Origin: Berberis thunbergii
Taxonomy: Eukaryota; Streptophyta; Magnoliopsida; Ranunculales; Berberidaceae
NCBI GenBank assembly: GCA_003290165.1
Contig: QNQO01000450.1
Span: 558,001-622,000 of the forward strand
DNA length: 64,000 nt
Direction: 5' to 3'
Made by a program: the position numbers and the translations under genes. Positions 24,162-37,935 of this stretch are shown one piece after another; the stretch's first letter is position 1; each line of letters begins with the position of its first letter. The notes beneath the pieces are model-generated. The model had not been told where the DNA came from. It was given only the letters and a program-made list of their open reading frames with translations, and made no database searches.

Positions 24162-24256
24162 GTAATGCTGTGGTTTTCATTGATCAATAAGGAAATTCCA
24201 AAAGGAACTCGAGTTTTTGGTGCGATCGCTCAAGAATTGAGACAGTTGAATGGCAT
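24162..24256 (+). pseudogene. rpl14: Plastid rpl14 fragment, copy 1
   Basis: Encodes remnants of AVVFIDQ-GNPKGTRVFGAI followed by AQELRQLN, the C-terminal half of ribosomal protein L14, with a stop and a frame slip at the GATCAATAAGG site. It is fused to the psbB fragment on its left. Confidence 0.8.
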
Positions 24257-24516
24257 ATCGGTTGAAGTAGATTCTTATTTTTTATCAATCAAAACCCCTT
24301 TCCAAACTGTACAAGTTCTTCTGAAGCATACGGTTTTTTCGGATGTATATGATGATATCTAGACAGATCTGACCGATTGGGTCAATTGAATTTTATTTAT
24401 TTATTTATTTAGATTTCATGCCTTGAACAATGCCCGAAGCACGAGGTAGTGATTGTGAGGCCCTAAATTCTTGACTGGAGGGGACACCAAAGGCCTCTGC
24501 CCTTCCATCCCTTGGT

Positions 24517-24785
24517 ATGCCTCTACAAAGATTCGAAGTGATCTGTAATTGTACGTACATGTAAAGAACTTAAACGAGATAATGGTATGATTTTAAAATA
24601 TGATGATAATGTTGCGGTTGTCATTGATCAAGAAGGAAATCCAAAAGGAACTCCAGTTTTTGTGGCGATTTTTTGCAATGGTAACAATGAAAGTAACTGT
24701 GTCCCATTTTTTATAAAGGACGACATCTTCATAAAGATACAAAAATTTAATGAAGTTAAAATTGTTTCTTTGGCCAAATTATCGA
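24517..24785 (+). pseudogene. rpl14: Plastid rpl14 fragment, copy 2
   Basis: Starts with remnants of MPLQR-EVI, then the frame gives [20 protein letters not shown] and [16 protein letters not shown]. The C-terminal VKIVSLAKL reappears at about 24755 after a foreign insertion of about 70 bp. This is a different breakpoint history from copy 1. Confidence 0.8.
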
Positions 24786-25443
24786 TTAGAAGATTTAGCT
24801 TGCATGAATCCCTATTGGTTTGATAACCTATAATGGTAGTCGTTTCAGTATGTTAAGATACACATGTATCCGCGTAAGTTGATGATACACTTCTTATGGA
24901 TCATGTACCTTAATGTATTGGGCCATCTTTCAAGTGTACGACTAAAGCCTTCTGTGGTTAGGAGTCAAATGTTGGAAAATTCATTTATATAGATATTGCT
25001 ATAAAAAAGTTTGTGCTATAGTCCCAATAATTATTTGATTAGATCATTGGCTTCGGGTTTTTTTTTTTTTGCACTTTGTCGTATTTTCAGAGAAGGTTGG
25101 ATGGAGTACTAAGAAGAAGTTTCAAATTTCCTAACACTAAAAAAAGAAAATCTAACAATTTATAAGATCAGAATAAGTCTTATTTTAAGAACCCTCGATT
25201 CAAACATCGAAATTCTTCGATAGGCGCGATGAATTTGAATCATTTTTGACCTTCCATTTCTAGTGAACAAGGACCTTAGTGGGTCCCCCACAATAACTAA
25301 TTGTAATAATAAATTGGTGCGTATGAAAGATAATTTGATATTGTGGAGCCGTATGCAATGCCCAAAATTGCCTGTACGGTTGTTGAATTTCGAGCACAAC
25401 CCATATCTATTCGAACCCATTTTACTTGCAGGAGTACATCTTG

Positions 25444-25562
<119 letters not shown>

Positions 25563-25882
25563 AGTAAGGAGTAGATCTTTATTGGGTTAAAAAAAATTTA
25601 TAAGCTAGAATCCTTTCTTTATCTTTATTTGGTGTAACTACTTGAGCCGGTCCGATTTTGAAGGGAGAAATCCTATAGGAACCTATCCCAATTTTTCTTT
25701 GCAAAGGCCCGTAGCTAAAAAGCCTATTTTCTTACGATAACCATGGTTTCCAGTGCACGAGATCTTGTAGCACTTACCAATGAGGCCCCATACAAGCAAC
25801 GGGGAACATACGAAAGCTTTGGAAAATGCCTAAACCAAAATATGTTATTGCTATGGGGAGCTTGTACTATTACAGGCGGGAT

Positions 25883-25962
25883 CCCGAAATTTGTTTTATA
25901 CATATGACCAGCAACAAGAAAAATAAATGCAATAGCTAAATGATGATGAGCCATATTGGTTA
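25883..25962 (-). pseudogene. Plastid psaA or psaB fragment
   Basis: The - strand reads [20 protein letters not shown] then TNFGI, a helix of the photosystem I core proteins PsaA/PsaB that carries chlorophyll-binding histidines. The two paralogues are too alike here to choose with confidence. It is joined to unidentified sequence at 25882. Confidence 0.7.
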
Positions 25963-25965
25963 GCC

Positions 25966-26874
25966 TATTATTATTATTATTATTATAAAAAAAATACATG
26001 ATAGTTTCCAAGTTAGATTGATAACGCAACATAACACTTGTTTTCCAAGCAAGATCTCTCCATAAAAGGAAAAATCCATTAGGAACCTATGTAGTAAATC
26101 AGTCGTTCTTAGAGCCAAGCCCCAGAGCTAGGTCAGCGCCATGTGAGGCTCCCTTGCACGTTTTCAAGAGAGAGGGAGGAAAGTTAAAAAAAAAAGTGAA
26201 CAGCTGGAGTTAACGGGGAGGTAACGGACGTTTGCTTCTCTAGTCAAACACAGAGAAAAAATGAGCTGGCTACAGATCGAAAACGCAATTGCAAGGAGCT
26301 TTACTCTTCGTCTCCAAAAGAAACCTGCCTTGAAGCTTTCTGGCACTCTTCCTCTCCAAAAGCCAACCTTGAAGCTCTCTCTCCCTTTGATGCATGTGGT
26401 AGTGATATTAGTCGAGTTCATAGCTTATAGGAAGTGAGTCCTCTTGTGGAACAAGGTAATTGAAGTACACAATTGAATCATCAAGACTCATGCTATTACA
26501 AATCTCATCTATATACAAACTGGGTGTAGCATCAAAATGGACCTCTTTTGATCTCAACAAATGAGGCTCAACCTCATTATAGTCATAAAGAAAAGGAAAA
26601 AGTGATAAATGAAAAATTAGCTGATACAAGAAGAAAGAAAAAAAATGCCATTTTTCAACTAGATTTCTCTGCAAACTTAAAGTGTCTATTAAAGTTTCAA
26701 CTAGATTTCTCTGTAAACGTGATAACCACACCAGCGAGTGCAACTGCAATGTTCTGCATCAACAAACCAAGTGCATCCCCTACAAGAGCTCGCATAGTTT
26801 GCTGCATCCACAGAGAGCTTTGCACCAATGGCTCCATTAGAGTGTTTAGCCTCATCGAACCAATTAATTTCTAT
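25966..26874. other. Spacer left of the second CACTA element
   Basis: No recognised gene. A 22-bp unit, TTTCAACTAGATTTCTCTG plus AAC, is repeated at 26656 and 26697. An open stretch on the - strand (26408-26749) has no family resemblance that I can name. Confidence 0.4.
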
Positions 26875-26899
26875 CACTACACCAAAAGGCCTTTTTAGC

Positions 26900-27175
26900 T
26901 ACACGTAGATGGCCACGGTTCTAAGCCGTTGCTTTATTGCCACAGCTAATAACCGTGGATATTGTGGTCAACGGCCAAAACCGTGGGTATAAGCGTGGTT
27001 TGAATTGCCAACGGTTTAAAACCGTGGCTATAATCACTACCCGATGGCCACGGTTTAAAACCGTGGGTTCATTTGCCACGGCAAAAACTGTGGCTATAAT
27101 GGCCAACGGACTAAAACCGTGGGTATAAGCGTGTTTTGAACTGCCAACGGTTTAAAAACGTGGCTAAATACGAGT
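26900..27175. repeat. Left subterminal palindromic repeats of Pack-CACTA 2
   Basis: About a dozen copies or half-copies of GGTTTAAAACCGTGG and CCACGGTTC-type units alternate in both orientations. Each pair can form a self-complementary site. The same units recur at 35543-35715. This is the likely transposase-binding region. Confidence 0.8.
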
Positions 27176-27179
27176 GTTT

Positions 27180-27680
27180 TGCACGTGCGTGGAGAAAGGA
27201 GCTTCGCGCTCTGGCAAAAAAATTTAGCGCTTTAAATTTGGCGATAAAGAGCAAGCTAAAGGGGCTCTCCTCACTCGAATCCTCTTCACCTCCTCTCCAA
27301 TTCTTCTCCGCCTTCTCCAAAGCCCTAATTCCTCTCTTCGATTTCCAGCAACGAACTTCCTTCGCCGAGCGGATCGTTAGCTTTCTTCTTCTTCTTCTAT
27401 TATTCTTCTTCAAGGTGTGGTTTACTCACAAAAAATGGGGTATCGATCTCACCGACCCATCTTCTCTTTCGATTCGAGACATCCCAGATCCTCTCGCTAC
27501 ACTTGTGCGTCCCAACATCAGGTTCTTATCCATCTTTCTTTTTCTTTTTCTGAATCCCCAATGAATTTATGTAGAAACTGATAAGTTTTGGTTGTATTTT
27601 CGATTTGGGGTTTTATATTCAAGGACGATTCCACACTCAGTAGGCAGAAGAAGGATGCAAAAGCCAATTGGAAGTCTCAG
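27180..27680 (+). promoter_or_regulatory. Leader-like segment inside Pack-CACTA 2
   Basis: Just inside the subterminal repeats lies a C/T-rich stretch (27265-27410) followed by CAAGGTGTGG. An ATG at 27434 then opens a frame of about 29 codons (GYRSHRPIFSFDSRHPRSSR), ending near a CAGG site. Another exon-like block, DDSTLSRQKKDAKANWKSQ, ends at a GTATGT donor at 27680. The arrangement copies the leader of Pack-CACTA 1. The promoter role is inferred. Confidence 0.4.
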
Positions 27681-28176
27681 GTATGTATGTTTCAAATTTG
27701 GGTTTGTTTTGTCATGTTGGTTTAATTTTCTTTCAATGAGGTGGTGAGACTTTTCTTCTCCCAGTAAATCAATCAGTCCCACAGCCTCTTAGAGTTTTGC
27801 TTTCTTTTCTGAAGTGACTTTGAAGTATTTTGGAAGCTATGGCTCAAAGGGTATGTGTTTGTTGGTCTTCTAGGGGTCGATGGCTCGTGAACAGAGCCCT
27901 TGAATCCTATTTTTCCAGCAAGTAAGTATGTTAAGGTTTCCTTCTTGATTTGTAATTTTATCAGAAATTTGAGTTTTTTTCAACAATTTTCTTTTTCCCC
28001 ATTTTGATTTTCTTTCAAAAATCTGTGTCACCTAACACTATTTATCCTTCCAATTTATTTTAGACTGATTGTAGATTGGGCATTATTGTGTATTTCTACT
28101 TAAAATCTCATCTTTCTTCGCACATTTTCTTGTAGATTCGGGCATTCCTTGACAATGTTCATATTTGTATTCTCAG
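27681..28176. other. Intron-like sequence before the NEK fragment
   Basis: T-rich DNA with no recognised exon, consistent with an intron. Confidence 0.4.
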
Positions 28177-28812
28177 GGCTGCTATGTATGCATCATTATA
28201 GGCTATTGTGAGGATGGTGACATGTAAGTTGATTTTGTTGCTTAATTGAAGTGTTTGAGGAAAGGTGGACCAATCCAATTGGGTGTGATGCTTTCATTGT
28301 GGCTTATTTGTTTGGAAACCTTTGTTGTGCCACATCCTTTCTTTGTACAGGTCAGAAGCTATAAAGAAAGCCAATGGTGTTCATTTCCCTTAAGAGGTAT
28401 TCATTTCTATTAAACAATGCATATTGTGTTTTAAACTTGAATTGTTGCCTTCATTATCATTTATATTTAATCAATTATTTGAATTATATATAGAAACTTT
28501 GCAAATGGCTTGTTCAACTCCTCATGGCACTTGATTAATTACTTGCACATGAATCATATTCTTCATCGTGATGTCAAGGTCAGTGATTTTCCTCTTTGTT
28601 AGGGTATTTGTTATATGTTATCTAGATATACGTTTGGGTAAGTGATTCATGTTTTCCCTGGTTTTTTGTATGAAAAAGATAATATTAACAAAACTTCCTA
28701 TATGTAGTGGTTACTGTTTTAAATACTTCCTATTGTAGCTACTTAAGTTTATCTTTTAACTGCAGGTGATTTTGGACATGCTAAACTGTTGACTTCTGAT
28801 GACCTTGCTTAA
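28177..28812 (+). pseudogene. Captured fragment of a plant NEK (NIMA-related) protein kinase
   Basis: Four exon-like blocks with GT-AG borders match plant NEK kinases: 28177-28223 (CYVCIIIGYCEDGDM); 28351-28398 (SEAIKKANGVHFP, then TAA); 28494-28578 (KLCKWLVQLLMALD, then a frame slip, then the coding text of LHMNHILHRDVK with the catalytic-loop HRD); and 28766-28812 (GDFGHAKLLTSDDLA, with the DFG motif, then TAA). The N-lobe, the exon between HRDVK and DFG, and the C-lobe are missing. Two stops and one frameshift make it non-coding as a kinase. Confidence 0.8.
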
Positions 28813-29522
28813 GTCATCTTTGTAGCCAAGCAAGTCCTCACCTTTCAGGCTCTCTACAAGGTAAATCAGTGTAGGTCACAGATTGGGAGTGCTGGGTTGC
28901 GGAAGTAGCATGGCTGGTGGCCGAGGACCTGGACAGGCTTAATTAGACAGATTGGGCCATCACTGGTTTCAGGAGATCATTCCATGGTGCGGTTATGCAC
29001 TTTGCAGGTCAGAGTTGCAAATACTTCAAGAGCATGCAGGAGTATTCACCGGTTTGATGCGCCAAAACCACGGAGGAGCAGCCGGGTTGCTTGAAGGTTT
29101 GCGCGGTGACTAATCTGTCCAGGAATGGCACAGGACAGAGTGCTTTGTTTTTACAGAGTACTCTGTCTTGACGCACCCTGGAGCATCCTATATTGCTGCC
29201 TGTATGTTATGTGATTAAGTGCTAGATTTTGGTACTGGTTTGGGCGAGACTAAAGTGTGGAGGGTGCTGTTACTGCTCACAATGCTAGTAAATAAATTAA
29301 GTTCACGTACATGTTCTAGCTACAACTCTTTTCGGTAAATTTCCCCAACTATCTCTATATATGACTTTTTGCATGATCTCATTTAATGTTAGACCAATAT
29401 ATCGTCATTCCTTTATGAATGTTGATGAATTTTCTGGGACTGACTGTTACATAATGAGAACAGTTACTGTATGCACTCTTTAATACTTTACACATTTCTT
29501 GTTTATCTTCCATTTGTTACAG
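28813..29522. other. Unrecognised segment between NEK and malic-enzyme fragments
   Basis: The stretch at 28870-29230 is more GC-rich than its surroundings, which suggests captured coding or UTR DNA. I could not assign a family in any frame. Confidence 0.35.
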
Positions 29523-29821
29523 GTTGAACTGATAGTGGTGACAGATGAAAGCCGCATTCTTGGACTTGGGGATCTTGGAGTTCAGGGAATTGGAATGCCC
29601 ATCGGGAAACTCGATATATATGTTGCTGCAGCCTGCATGAACCCTTGCATAGTATATACCCTCTCTTTATTTCTCTTCAATATATTATGTCTTTCAGCTT
29701 TCGAATACTGCTGCATATACCATTACTAGTACTCTCATTTTACTGTTATTTTTATTGTAGATACTTCCAGTAATGCTAGATGTTGGAACCAATAATCAAA
29801 AGTTTCTTGAAGATCCTTTCT
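29523..29821 (+). pseudogene. Captured fragment of plant NAD-malic enzyme
   Basis: Block 1 (29523-29651) reads VELIVVTDESRILGLGDLGV then QGIGMPIGKLDIYVAAA. Block 2 (29761-29821) reads LPVMLDVGTNNQKFLEDPF. GT and AG lie between them. These are two adjacent conserved segments of the mitochondrial NAD-dependent malic enzyme (malate to pyruvate plus CO2), around the GLGDLG substrate/cofactor region. The VAAA...P and VGTNN spelling fits the NAD form better than the NADP form. Everything else of the roughly 600-residue enzyme is missing. Confidence 0.8.
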
Positions 29822-30251
29822 GTAAGTATAAATATTTGGTTCCTTAAGTTGCTAGGAATGATTAAAGATAGTGTTTGTTCTCTGTTTCAACTTTACCATC
29901 CTATTCTATTGTACTGCTGACGTTCTTTAGTACGGCATTTCAAAATGACAAGTGCGACCAAAAGCTCAACCATATAACTGTTTTGCTTCTAGGGAATATA
30001 TATTAATAAAATATATAATTATCTTTGGAAGAGATAAATGATTCCACCATTCTTTTGTTTGCTATGGTGTTTCCCTCTTCTTCTTCTTCTTTTTTTGATA
30101 AAACTATGTTGGTTTGGGAGGGGGAAAGGAGCTTCGTGTCAATGAAATTTGTACAAGAGGAAATGGTTATTTTTCTTTTTATCTGTATACTTGAGTAATT
30201 GTATGTCTCAGTTTTATACTTATATCAAAGCTAATGTGATTTGCAATGCAG
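29822..30251. other. Spacer or intron between malic-enzyme and ALDH fragments
   Basis: AT-rich with T-runs. Nothing recognised. Confidence 0.4.
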
Positions 30252-31867
<1,616 letters not shown>

Positions 31868-32035
31868 TTCAGTAAAGTGTTCAAGTTAATGAGGGTTGAT
31901 TGTACTTGAAAGATTAGTGGGTCTTCTTGGTTTCACCACTTGATTAAAAAATAGTTTACTATAGTTTTTGTTTCAAACCCCATCTTTGCAAGATATGTAT
32001 TTTTCCATCATATTGAAGCTGATTTATGTTCTTTA

Positions 32036-32430
32036 GCTGATGGCAGTAAATCTTGTAGAAAAGTCAAGGAAGAGAGTTTGGGAATCTCACCAGAAGTAGT
32101 GTCTCATCTTCACAAGCTGGTAAGACACCCATTTTTCTCTTTCAAGGATTTTCTAATCTGCTCTTCCTCTTCCCATTTATTATTATCGCATCAGTCAAGG
32201 TTTTGCACATATTTCATGTAGCCCAAAAGCTTCTAATATCATGCAAATCATAACTGGAACAAGTTTCATAACCTTGGATCCAAAAATTAATTTTCTTATA
32301 ACATTATTTTTTATATCTGTATTTGTTTATGTGGTTACACTAGGATACGAGACAAGTAAACAGATGTACTAAACCCATGAAGAAACAATCTCCCAAGATT
32401 GAGCTGCAAATTTCTTTGAAGCAAGAGGTA
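32036..32430 (+). pseudogene. Exon-like blocks of unknown parent gene
   Basis: Open blocks at about 32036-32119 (SLGISPEVVSHLHKL, ending in a GTAAG donor) and 32344-32430 (PMKKQSPKIELQISLKQE, ending in a GTATG donor) look like exons. They have good splice sites and sit between the ALDH3 and TRM7 pieces. I do not recognise the family. Confidence 0.35.
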
Positions 32431-32486
32431 TGGAATTGAACTCGTAAGCCAAAGATCTATAAGTCCTATGAGTTGTTTATTTCATA

Positions 32487-32596
32487 GAGACGGTGATCTT
32501 CCTTTCATTGTCGCCATTGATTTGTAGCCCATGGCTCCTATTGAGGGTGTTATTCAAGTGCAGGGTGATATTACAAATGCTCGGACTGCTGAAGTG
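32487..32596 (+). pseudogene. TRM7: Captured exon of TRM7/FTSJ1-type tRNA 2'-O-methyltransferase
   Basis: Reads GDLPFIVAIDL, a TAG stop where the family has glutamine, then PMAPIEGVIQVQGDITNART followed by AEVV and a GTAATG donor. This is the SAM-binding Rossmann segment of the FtsJ-family enzyme that methylates the tRNA anticodon loop (positions 32/34). Only one exon is present. The single stop suggests point-mutation decay after capture. Confidence 0.8.
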
Positions 32597-34944
<2,348 letters not shown>

Positions 34945-35316
34945 TCTTCACAAGCACACACATACACACTAATATGCCTGACATAGTGACAATGGCAAAG
35001 GTAATTCATACGACTTTCCATGCAGTTTTTTTAAGAGAGTACCATAAGTTTATCTTATTGTAGCATCTTTGTTAAATCTTTCTACGGACATTTTGTGTTG
35101 TAAATGTTACTTTCAGTCTGCTGATATGTTTGCTGCTGTGATATGTTCAGGGTATTGGAAATGACATTCCACTTGGTGCTGTTGTTACAACCCCTGAGAT
35201 TGCACAGGTCTTGACGCATCGTAGTTACTTCAACACCTTTGGTGAAAATCCCGTATGTACAGCTGTTGGCCATGCAGTTCTGAAAGTAATTGAGAAAAGA
35301 AAAGCTCCAGGAGGAT
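34945..35316 (+). pseudogene. Captured fragment of mitochondrial alanine-glyoxylate aminotransferase 2-type enzyme
   Basis: 34945-35000 ends MPDIVTMAK, which includes the lysine that forms the Schiff base in this class III aminotransferase family. 35151-35316 reads [20 protein letters not shown] then [13 protein letters not shown] and [13 protein letters not shown] ends are present. Family copies have GNG(I/Y)[12 protein letters not shown] and NTFGGNP, so the identification is clear. Only two exons of about a dozen are present. A frame slip occurs at GAGAAAAGAAAAG near 35300. Confidence 0.8.
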
Positions 35317-35542
35317 GCAATGGACTACACAATGTTGAATTGTAAATGCTGTTGTTTTTGCTGTAATGAATTGTGAATGATCTAAATTTCTGCTGTAATG
35401 AATTGTAAATGTTGCTGCTGTAATGTATTGCTTGAAAACAATTGCTGGAATTTGCTGATCAGAGGTTGTAAATTTTGTTTTTAAATTTAATTAAAAGTCA
35501 TTAAATTTTATTTACTTGATGCACGTGCTGAATTATACTTAC

Positions 35543-35715
35543 CTATAACCGTGGCTAAATCATCAACCATCCTCGAGCATAAAACCGTTGCTAATTTGTT
35601 TTGCCACAGTTTGTAGTCGTTAATGGGGATTTAGCGACGCCTCTCCAGCCCACGGCTCTAAGCCGTGACAATGGGTTACCCCCACGGTTCAAAACCGTTG
35701 CTGATGGGTATTTTT
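35543..35715. repeat. Right subterminal palindromic repeats of Pack-CACTA 2
   Basis: Units ATAACCGTGGCTAAATC, CCCACGGCTCTAAGCCGTG and CCACGGTTCAAAACCGTTGC mirror the left array and end against the terminus TTTTTGGTGTAGTG. Confidence 0.8.
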
Positions 35716-35727
35716 GGTGTAGTGTAT

Positions 35728-36477
35728 GTGAACTACCTTTGTCTTCGATCTGCCTTGGAAAGGGGAGATGGCTAGGGTTTTTTCGTCTTTGATCTGAGAT
35801 GGGTTGGGTTTCTTCTAGGTGGATCTGAGAAGAGAGTGGTTTCTTCATCTTTGATCTGAGATGGGGTGCAATTCTTCTTCGACTGAGATGAAAAGGGAGA
35901 AACAAGGGGAGGCTCTTCGTCTTCGATTGAGATGAAAAGGGAAACAAGGGTTGGCTGGCTCTCCGTCTTCGATCTGAGAAATGGGAAGAAAGGGAGGCCT
36001 TTATTGCTCTCTTTGCTAGCTTTGAATATAAATTCGTGTTTGGGAAATGCGAATGTAACGCCGTGAGAGAGGGTTTTTTCTTCTTTTTGGTGGATCTGTG
36101 ATATTCATGTGCTGGGGAGGCTCCCCTAGCACCGTCCTAGCACTAGGGGCTAACTTTCTAGAATTATTGGTAATAAAAATAAATGGAGAGAGATCAATGT
36201 ACATGTCCTTCCTACAAGTATTTTTACAATGGCTCTTAGCTATTGCTAAGGAAGGATAATGCAAACAATCAAATATTCACACTGCTGCTTTTGAAATATG
36301 CTTTCCTTACGATGAAAGAGCTCATCAACATAATTGGAAAATCAATTACCAAATCTCACCTACACAATATCTAATTATCCATATTTTCTTGGTATTTTTA
36401 CCAATCTTTTAATTAGATGCTCAAAATATGCAACCCAATCAAATACATGTGCATGATTTGAATTTTTTTTCTTTTGG
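35728..36477. other. Spacer with degenerate repeats
   Basis: Variants of CGTCTTCGATCTGAGATG occur about five times between 35750 and 35970, as a decayed tandem array. No gene was recognised up to 36477. Confidence 0.45.
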
Positions 36478-37700
36478 TTTTTTTTTGAGTTTGGCACTCA
36501 TTAGGTTATACCTTTTAGAGTTTCGCTCTCATTTTAAAAACTAATCGAGTCCAACACTCATTTTTTTTTTGGGAACCATTAAGTCTACGTCAATGACCGG
36601 TCAAAACTAAGGGTGGGCACGAGACGGGATGGGACGAGATATACCCATCCCTATCCCATCCCGTTCATACGGGATCGGGACGGGACAGGATGGGAAAAAC
36701 CCCATCCCGACTTCGTCCCATCCCAAACGGGTTCAGGACGGGATGGAATCAGCGTGCTGCCTGTGACTGCTGCGAAGATTATCATCATATAAGAGCATGA
36801 AAAATAATCTTCTTATAATTAGATATAGAGTGTGAAAAATAACTTTCTTAAACCTACAAGCAAATTGCAAAAATCTGGAAATAGTTATGGTAACACCTAA
36901 ACAATGAAATACCCACCAATATAGAGGTGACCCCATGGAAAATCCAAGGTCTCGTAAACCAGATCAGCTCTTGAATATATGTTCTCTGGCACTACAAGAT
37001 AACTCCTATTGCCCGAGGGTGAGTAGCATATTACCTAGCAAGCTTTAGTCTTAAACCAAATTAATAATTGATAAAAAAGACATGTCTGAATATGTTTCTC
37101 AAGATGCTTATAACATTGTATACGTAACGAGCACGTGATTGATTGCAAACCTCCCTCAAGTGCTAATCTAGTTGGGATGTTTGGGAGAGTTCAATTTGTT
37201 TATGTTTTCATCTGTTTTCTCCTTGAAACTTCAGATAAACCCAAAAATGATAGCCTCAAGAGACACTCATATATAGTCTATATCGATATTACATAATATA
37301 TAAAACCCAAAATAAAATAAATGAAATTCAAATGCAATCTTGAACATCAAAAGATGAAGATCCCAAAAAGAATTCAAATGCAAACACCATGAGTTTTTGT
37401 TAGTCATCTATAAGTTTATATGAATAAAAATAAATAAAATATTAATAATAATATTAAAAAAATTAGCTCGGGACGAGACGGGATTGGCGGGATTGAAAAT
37501 CTTCATCCCATCCCATCCCATTCTAGATCGGGATGGGACGGGATCGGGATGAAATTATTCAATCCCATTAAGACCCGAAAAAATCGGGATGGGATGCCCA
37601 CCCCTAGTCAAGACTATTTTTTTGACCATTTTTTCCTTAAAAAATCTCCTTCTCAATGACCATTTTTGGACCATTAAGTCTACGTCAATGACCCGTCATG
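36478..37700. repeat. Solo MULE-type terminal repeat, split by a hAT insertion
   Basis: 36478-36607 matches the left terminal repeat of the element at 37936-39237 (TTTGGCACTCATTAGGTTAT; CGAGTCCAACACTC; GTCAATGACCGGTCAA). The match resumes at 37607 (GTCAAGACTATTTTTTTGAC, then ATTTTTTCCTTAAAAAA). The hAT element at 36608-37606 is therefore inserted into an older terminal repeat. Confidence 0.65.
36608..37606 (+). mobile_element. Non-autonomous hAT-like element, copy 2
   Basis: 999 bp, starting TAAGGGTGGGCA and ending TGCCCACCCCTA, with flanking 8-bp duplications GTCAAAAC (36600-36607) and GTCAAGAC (37607-37614), one mismatch. GGGAT/GGGAC arrays lie at both ends. The interior is shared with copy 3 (CAGCGTG-TGCCTGTGACTGC and ACCATGAGTTT regions). 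No coding sequence. Confidence 0.85.
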
Positions 37701-37893
37701 CCTGAAAATAAAATTAGATTTCAAAAACCCATCCAGGTGACCCTAGACCGATTTTTAGAACACTAGGAATGTTATTGAGATGCATCCACAATACCTGCAG
37801 GCCTTAATCCTTGCCAATGTGTCCATAGTTGTGCTTGATTTTTGCTAGTGGATAACTGATTTTGTTTACTCAACTTATCAAAATGTTGACATT
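37698..37893 (+). repeat. Direct repeat of about 196 bp (partner at 40090-40285)
   Basis: Shared text includes ATAAAATTAGATTTCAAAAA, TAGACCGATTTTTAGAACAC, GCAGGCCTTAATCCTTGCCA and TGATTTTTGCTAGTGGATAA. The two copies flank the Pack-MULE and SINE 2. It is a transposon remnant or a local duplication. Confidence 0.65.
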
Positions 37894-37935
37894 AATTTTG
37901 ATTTTTGCTACCATACACTCGTTAATTTTATTTTT

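Noticed and set aside
24162..24785. rpl14 as a functional nuclear-transferred gene
   Set aside because: Both copies are truncated, broken by stops or insertions, and lack a transit peptide. They are plastid DNA debris.
26408..26749. Open frame of 113 codons on the - strand
   Set aside because: Contains an internal 22-bp DNA repeat and has no recognisable domain. Coding potential is unsupported.
35591..35947. Open frame of 118 codons on the - strand
   Set aside because: It spans the right end of Pack-CACTA 2 and the decayed tandem repeats beyond it, so it is a repeat-derived frame.
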